NCBI GenBank assembly: GCA_017607445.1
Contig: JAEVHH010000002.1
Location: 4,517,501 to 4,581,500, forward strand
From: Histoplasma ohiense
Lineage: Eukaryota; Ascomycota; Eurotiomycetes; Onygenales; Ajellomycetaceae
DNA length: 64,000 nt
Direction of reading: 5' to 3'
A program made the position numbers and the translations under genes. Under the pieces are notes generated by a model. That model worked only from the letters and a program-made list of their open reading frames with translations, had not been told where the DNA came from and ran no database searches. This document shows, piece by piece, positions 57,993 to 64,000 of the stretch (its first letter is position 1; each line of letters begins with the position of its first letter).

Positions 57993-58201
57993 TGTGGTAA
58001 TTTCGGCTTATTATTCTTCCGTGGTGTACACCACCCTCTATTATTAAGGATGGTGTACACTACTGCACTAGTTATTTTGTATAAGAAGAGCTGCAAAGCT
58101 TAGAAGCTTTGAACAGCTTAAGCAATCTTTGAACTACATCTGATAGCATGTCTAAACTGAAGAGAGTATACACTTCTGGGGATGTGATAATTCCGCCTAC
58201 A
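57993..58201 (+). repeat. 5' LTR of H (about 209 bp)
   Basis: TGTGGTAATTTCGGC...GATAATTCCGCCTACA; ends TG...CA. Contains the perfect 14-bp palindrome GTGGTGTACACCAC (58021-58034), a partial repeat GGTGTACACTAC downstream, and TATAAGA near 58080. The right boundary is inferred from the terminal dinucleotide only, since the partner LTR is not in view. Confidence 0.7.
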
Positions 58202-58598
58202 ATGTGAGTTGTAGTTATCATGCCAGCATGGTCATCTCTACACTCTAGAGCTTGATTGTATGAATGAGTGGTGAAGTCAGAACACTTCTGATTGCAAAAT
58301 TGATAGCAGATGACTCACCATCATACATGAGGTGAGCTGAGGATGTAGAAAGATGATGTAGAGATGGACAACAGTTCAAAGAACCACTCTACTTGCAAGC
58401 TTTAGAAGAAGTCAGTCAGTTGTACAATCAAGAAGATACCAACAAGAAATCAACTACAAACAATATTCTTAAGACATAGAGAAAAGTGTATGACTGATGA
58501 TAATCATCATGAACATCTTCAACCAACACCCAGCTCTTGTACTCAAACTGAATGAAATGCAACTGATTTTCAAAGGTCTATGAGAAGCAGTATGTAGA
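58202..58598 (+). other. Leader of H
   Basis: About 400 bp without a credible gene. I see no standard tRNA-complementary primer site and only a 7-base match to the LTR (ACTACA area), too short to call. Confidence 0.45.
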
Positions 58599-59760
58599 GT
58601 GACAGCTCTCACATCTGAGAATGACAAGCTTCTCATCCACAACACCTTGTTGAAGGAGATATTGACAATGTGTAATCTTTACCAAACAGAGCTCAAGATG
58701 CAGAAGGAATGTCAGTGTGTGAAAGTTGCTCAGCAACAAACAGTGAATACTGTGAGCTTTGCAGATAGTCTCACAAATATCAGAAATGAGTGAGATACTC
58801 AGATGACTGATCTGTGCTGAGAACTGAAGTGTGTATGTCTTGAGACTGAACATTCAGCAATGTTTGAGATTTCATTGTGTAGTTTAATCAACTCTCTGAA
58901 CATCAACACCCCATCTAATGACCCTGACCCAGCATACACAGCATGAATGGTGTTCCCTGAGAATACATCAATCATCATGGAATATATCAAGCCAGGCGAT
59001 CTATCTAACCCATCATGCTTTGATAGTGAGTGTAAGAACGACGCTGCTCTCAACTGGTTGAGTCAGATGCATTCACACTATCACATGAAGTGTGAGCTCA
59101 CAGAATGGCAATCCACTGAATTACAGCAGATCTTGCACACAGCATCTATTCTCAAGAGAAAAGCTAGATCTCTTTGAATGACAGCTGAGAAGTTGAATGC
59201 AGAAGTGTCTGACAAGTATGAGTTATCACAGAAATGGAATGATTTTGCAAGATGAATCTTACATAACTTCAAGAAATTAGATGTCAAAGACAAACATTAT
59301 GAATGCTTTGTAGAATGCAAACAAGAAGAAGATTTTACATCATACTACATTCATTTCAGTTTATGTTATCTTGTGATGAATCAAGAGCTTCTGACATCTT
59401 TCTGTCTACAAATCTTCATACACAGCTTAGATATCAATCTATACACTGAGTGGAAGTGTCTTAACCCACAGCCACAGACAGTGGAGGAAATGTACAAAAC
59501 ACTACTCTTGAGAAAACAAGTGAGCAAGCTGTGAAAGCAAGCAGCAGAGATGCAGATGAATGCAAGAAGACTCATATCTACACTCACTGCTTTATCATCA
59601 AAACACTTAGACACAATGAATATCAATCTCAATGCTATTGCAAGAGCCCTGAACCCCTCCAAGAAGAATTCACCAGGGTGGGTAGTCTGATGTCACAAAC
59701 ACAGAGCATGCTTTCACTGCAGCTGACAGAATCATAATGCAAGGAATTGTCATAATCACC
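58599..59760 (+). pseudogene. gag of H with CCHC knuckle, several stops
   Basis: Open pieces 58599-58793 and 58947-59177 share one frame; the downstream part 59178-59700 stays readable with TGA codons and at least one frame change. The CX2CX4HX4C knuckle (CFHCS-QNHNARNC, with TGA at one position) is at about 59709-59756. The helical N-terminus has charged residues (SENDKLL, NLYQTELKMQKE). It would form the particle. Confidence 0.75.
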
Positions 59761-59821
59761 CCCAAGAGAAGGAGTCAAAAAACTAGAGAGATCAACAGAA
59801 TCAGAGACACTTACTGATTGA

Positions 59822-62800
59822 CTACTAAAGATCTTCAAAGTAGATGAGTTGCCTGTGTTAGATGACTCTCTGAATTCTATGAGAACTAAACAGAAGAGAG
59901 ATGAAGAGGTGAGTGCAGAAGAGAAAGTGAATAAACATCTGAACATCATAGAATTGAATACACTGATGTATAGAGAATATCTGAGATGGAAAAGAGAAGT
60001 GACAGTGAAGATGTTATTGAACACAGATGTTTTGATGAAGTACATTGATGATCATATGCTAAAATGATTGTCTGATGTACAATGAATGAAGGAATCTAAA
60101 CAAGTAAAGCTTTCAAACAATTGTTATCTTATCTCACTCATGAGAGTAAAGATGTTCTTGCACTTTGAGGGATGGTCTTGCTGCATCTGAGTGTGCATGC
60201 TCTCAGATATAGAATATGATCTGATCTTGGGGCTTGATTGATTTCAGAAGTATGATCCTCAAATCCATTGATGTATATATCACATACAGTTGACAGATTG
60301 TAAGAACCAAATTCATATGATCTTATCCATGAATATGAGGTGCAGATTCCACGCGCCAGGAATGGAAGGCTTGAATCTCATCACCCAACATCAAGTGAAG
60401 TGAGTGCTGTGTAAATCTTCAACTCAGAGCATTCTATACATCATAAGAGAATCTGAGGCAAAAGAACTGCTGTCTATGAAAGATTTGAAAAATGAAACAT
60501 ATATGAAGACACTGCTTGAAAAGTATAAGAAGGTTTTCTGAATGAATCTTCTGTCTTCTCTGCCATCTGAAAGAGAATTCATCCACAAGATTGATACAGA
60601 GAATGTGAAACCAATAAATTGCAACATATACCCTCTATCACAAATGCATCTCAAGGAATTACAGTGGCAGATAGAGGAGTTGTTGAAGAGGGGTCTCATA
60701 CAACCATCCTCTAGCACATGGGGCTTCCCAGTCCTATTTGCTAAGAAGTCAAATGAAGAAGGGTGTATGTGCATCGACTATCAGACACTCAATAAGCTCA
60801 CTGTAAAGAATGAATATCCACTACCATGAATCCAACAACAACTAGATATGATAGAAAATGTCTGATACTTGACAAAGATTGACCTACTTGCAGAATACTG
60901 GCAGATTTGTGTAGATGAACTATCAGTGTTCAAAACAGCATTTAACATGCAATGGAGAAAGTTTGAATTTCTTGCAATGTCTATGGAGCTTACAAACACC
61001 CCTGCAATCTTTCAGATGATAATGAATACAATTCTTGCAAAACAGAACAGCTGATCATGTCTCATATACCTTGATGATATCTTAATCTTTTCAAACTCAT
61101 ACAAAGAGCATCTACAACATGTGGATCAGATGCTCACAACTCTGACAGAGCACAAGCTCTACATCAAATCATTGAAATGTGTGTTTGATATGAAGAAGTT
61201 GGAGTTTGTGGGACATCTTGTGGAAGAAGGCTGCATACACTCAATCTCTGAAAAACTAGAAGTTATCACAAAATGGTCAAGGTCTAGAAACATACACCAC
61301 ATACATCAATTTTTAGAACTGACATTCTATTACAGAAGGTTTGTAAAGAATTTCACACAAATCACTGCTTCATTATCAGATCTTCTTAAAGAGACAGATG
61401 CTGAGCTTTGCAAAAAGAAATTTTGTTCAATCATCTGAAATGCCTTCTGCAAAGAGGTCTTTCTTGAGCTTAGAAAACATATGACAACATCTTCAGTGCT
61501 TGTTCAATCAGATCATACAAAGCTCTTCACAATTGAAACCAATGCATCAGAATGAGTCATTGAGTGCTCCCTCTTGCAAATGAGAGAGGATGATAAATTA
61601 CACTCAGTAGCATATGATGGCTGAAAGCTGTTGAGTGCAGAGCTTAACTATTCTGTGCATGAGAAGAAACTTCTAGCAATCAAACATGCACTAGACCTGT
61701 GGGATTAATATATCAACAACAGACATACAACAACAGTGATCACTGATCACAAAAGCCTCATTTATTTGCAAACAACAATCAAACTCTTCAAGCAGCTAGC
61801 ATGATGAATATCAGAGTTTCAGATGTACAATCTTCAAATCAAATACAGAAAGAGAGTGAATGCTATTGTGTCAGATGTCATAAGTTGTAGACCTGACTTC
61901 ATGAAAGAAGATTCAGTGAACACAGCACAGAGAGAATTCACACTAATGACACTGAGAGATTGTGATGAGGCAGAGTGGTTGGAAGCCATGATTGCCTGCT
62001 TGAAGAATGGAAGTGTATCAGTCAATAAATGCCTGATGAAGATAATAAAAGAGATGCTTCCAAAATTCAAGCTTATGAAGTTAGAGAAGAATGTTGTGCT
62101 TTACTGCAACCTCAATTATATGAAGGCACTGTATCTTGAGCCCCAGTTTCAATGAGATCTGGTAAGTCATATGCACAAGAAGTTCAGCCACTTAGAAAGC
62201 TCAGAACTTATGAATGTTCTGAAAGATTGAGCATACTGATCAAGCATGAAAGAAGATATCCAGACATACACACAGAAGTGCCCAAACTGCCAAGTCTCAA
62301 AGAGTGCAAGGCAAGAATTGGAGTGTGAGAGGACACAACATCAGATAGAAGATATGATTAAACTGTTTGAATGTTGGGGAATAGATCTCATAGAGATATT
62401 GCCATGAATGCCAAATGGGAACCACTGAATAATAACAGCAATCGATTACACCACAGAGTGGCCAATCATGCAAGTGGTGTCAGAGGCAACAGAGAAGATC
62501 ATTGCTAAATTTCTACATAATGATATCTACATCAATTATGATATGCTCTGTGAGATATTGACAGATAACAGTGCAAACCTTATAGAAGGAGCTGTGAGGC
62601 ACTTTGTCAAACAGTTGCAGATGAAGCATCACACAACAACACTCTATCACTCTTATACAAATAGAAAAGTCAAACACTTAAATGGAATACTAGACAGTAT
62701 GCTGATGAAATATCTAGTGGGGAAGCCCACAAGGTTATGGAATGAATATCTGAAACAGGCATTATTTACAATGTGAGTTTGTCAGCATGCAGTCTCAAAG

Positions 62801-63346
62801 CACTCACCATTCTACCTGCTCTATGAGATGCATCCACATATCCCGGGGGATACACAGAAGCAGATAGGGGAGGAGGTAGTGATTGCAGATATGAAATCAA
62901 GAGTGAGAAAAGTTAGCCACATCCAAGCAAAAACAAATGAATTACTGCTCAATCACATCATACAATTGAAAAGAATATGAGACTCACTAGTGAAAGAAAT
63001 GAGTCTCACTGTGGGCACTTGGATTCTTATATGAAATGAAGAATCTGAGAAGTTCCAACCAAGGTGGTTTGAGCTGTACAAAATCCTCAAATCACATTCT
63101 CTTGAAATGTATGCTTTGGAAGAATCAGAGGGACAGATTCTATGCAATCTTATAAATGACTCTCATCTTGTAGAGATGAAGATGAAGGATTTCAATGAGC
63201 TGTGGTCATCTGCAGCACTATCATCAGTGTTGAAGAAAAGAGAGCTTACAATAGAAAAGCTCAGAGAAGTTAGAGAAATCATCAATGCTTACAAATCAGA
63301 TGATATCACTTACTCAGACCTCTCAACAATAATCAAAAAAGAATGA
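59822..63346 (+). pseudogene. pol of H (PR, RT, RNase H, IN)
   Basis: Open pieces 59849-60067, 60542-60829, 60869-61054, 61121-61438, 61823-62155, 62468-62776 and 63107-63346. Protease active site reads N-T-D where D-T-G is expected (about 60021), so it is dead. RT has CIDYQTLNK (60770), KIDL (60877) and an intact YLDDILIF (61067). RNase H 61525-61690 has ETNAS for the D-x-AS site. Integrase HHCC 62166-62300 ends CPNCQ; the core has WGIDLIE and TDNS, but the third acidic residue reads VKHLNG, so Glu has become Lys. The C-terminal block FQPRWFELYKILKSHSLEMYALEE is typical of fungal Gypsy polyproteins. Confidence 0.87.
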
Positions 63347-64000
63347 GAGGAAATGAAAAAGGTGAGCATACAGCATACTCTGATAAGTGATGAGACTGTT
63401 GCTGGCTGTATGATATTGCAATGTAGACAGCAGATGCAATGCAGTCAGAGATGAACTTGAAATGACTGATCAGCATGTGAATCAGATTGCAAGAAACAAA
63501 GGGATTCAGAAGAGGATTTGACTGTCTACACTAGCTCAATCACAGAGATCTCAGAAAATGAACTGTCAGAAACATCAGCAGATGTATTGAATCAAGCTAT
63601 TTCAGCATCTGAAGATGCTCAGAGATCAGATGAGATTAGTTTTGATGAATCATTCACTGTAATTGTCTGAGCTTACAAAGAGGGGCAGTATAATACACAG
63701 AGGCAGAAGACTTTCATTGAAAAATATGAGATCTGCTGCATCTAGTCATCAAGTGTAGAATCAGTAAAAGGTCATGTAAGATTAACAACTAGAAGAGGAA
63801 GAGAAAAAAGAAAGCCAGAAAAATGATCTATTCACATGCAGCTCTAATGACCATCACAGAAGCTTCACTCAACTTCTAAAAACACAGGAAAATTCAAGCA
63901 CAAAGGAAAAGATGTATGCCAATGAAACACTCAAATCAACATCTCTGAAAACTACTCATACACAACAAAAGAAAAACTAAAAATCAGCCTGTGTCAAGAA
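63347..64000 (+). other. 3' segment of H after the pol core
   Basis: Partly open in one frame with TGA codons: a Ser/Glu/Asp-rich stretch (63500-63660), then KEGQYNTQRQKTF and a basic block LTTRRGREKRKPEK (about 63775-63825). No known domain recognised. A purine run AAAGAGGGGCAG near 63678 resembles a polypurine tract, but no LTR follows it. Confidence 0.45.

Larger units (their letters stand above)
55841..64000 (+). mobile_element. Gypsy-1 copy G, split by H, right end outside window
   Basis: 5' LTR 55841-56374, leader, gag 56706-57737, start of pol 57720-57992, then element H. The rest of pol and the 3' LTR must lie beyond 64000. The flanking 5 bp before the LTR are ACTGC; the partner is not visible. 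Confidence 0.88.
57993..64000 (+). mobile_element. Gypsy family H, right end outside window
   Basis: A third Gypsy family with a short LTR (57993-58201), leader, gag, pol in the order PR-RT-RNase H-IN, and a further 3' segment. No second LTR appears before 64000. More CpG sites survive than in Gypsy-1 (for example 58995, 59037-59040, 60351, 60774, 62442, 62846), so it was less mutated or is lower copy. It shares no sequence with D or Gypsy-1. Confidence 0.85.

Noticed and set aside
58202..58230. Self-primer site for H
   Set aside because: Only a 7-base match to its LTR; too short without a second copy.
63670..63700. Polypurine tract and 3' LTR of H near AAAGAGGGGCAG
   Set aside because: The sequence after it (TATAATACAC) does not match the H 5' LTR start TGTGGTAATT.

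Overview
This window is a stack of transposable elements from a filamentous fungus, most likely an ascomycete. The evidence is chromodomain-bearing Ty3/Gypsy retrotransposons (chromoviruses), Tad1-like LINEs with an RNase H domain and a C-terminal zinc finger, and heavy repeat-targeted decay that has removed almost every CpG. I found no host gene. I name the elements here: I, A, B, C, F, G and J are copies of one family (Gypsy-1); D and H are two other Gypsy families; E, LINE-1, LINE-2 and LINE-3 are non-LTR elements.

The layout resolves into nested insertions because target-site duplications (TSDs) can be read directly. The base layer is LINE E (+), whose 5' part lies left of the window. It was split by I (-, 1-3592), C (+, 3966-44885, TSD AGATG) and F (+, 47064-53141, TSD ATAAG). 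C was split three times. A (+, 3979-15909, TSD GTTAG) sits in its 5' LTR and itself holds B (-, 7776-14003, TSD CTGTG). D (+, 16819-31694, TSD ACATG) sits at its gag start codon; D holds truncated LINE-1 (+), which holds near-complete LINE-2 (-, about 19090-25958). LINE-3 (35499-43490, 13-bp TSD) sits in its integrase; it is a tRNA-headed chimera and holds J (-, 36651-42726, TSD AAAAC). To the right, the LINE E 3' end gives way to an unassigned decayed stretch (54678-55840). Then comes G (+, from 55841), split by H (+, from 57993), which runs past the window end. With the inserts subtracted, the Gypsy-1 copies all come out near 6.1 kb (5.7 kb for A, whose LTRs are shorter), an independent check on the nesting.

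Each Gypsy-1 copy has LTR, self-primer binding site, a 350-bp repeat-rich leader, gag (CCHC knuckle), pol in the -1 frame (protease, reverse transcriptase, RNase H, integrase, chromodomain), polypurine tract and LTR. All copies are dead, mostly through TGA codons at former Trp (TGG) or Arg (CGA) positions. LINE-2 is the exception: its reading frames contain no nonsense codons and are broken only by single-base indels.

The points most worth a second look are: (1) LINE-3, a tRNA-like Pol III head plus a 660-bp CpG-retaining body fused by microhomology to the 3' part of a LINE; (2) CpG retained only at the outer tips of elements, while the matching inner LTR ends of the same copies have lost it; (3) self-priming and -1 frameshift signals in two unrelated Gypsy families; (4) variable 64-bp repeats in the LTR and repeats in the leader of Gypsy-1.
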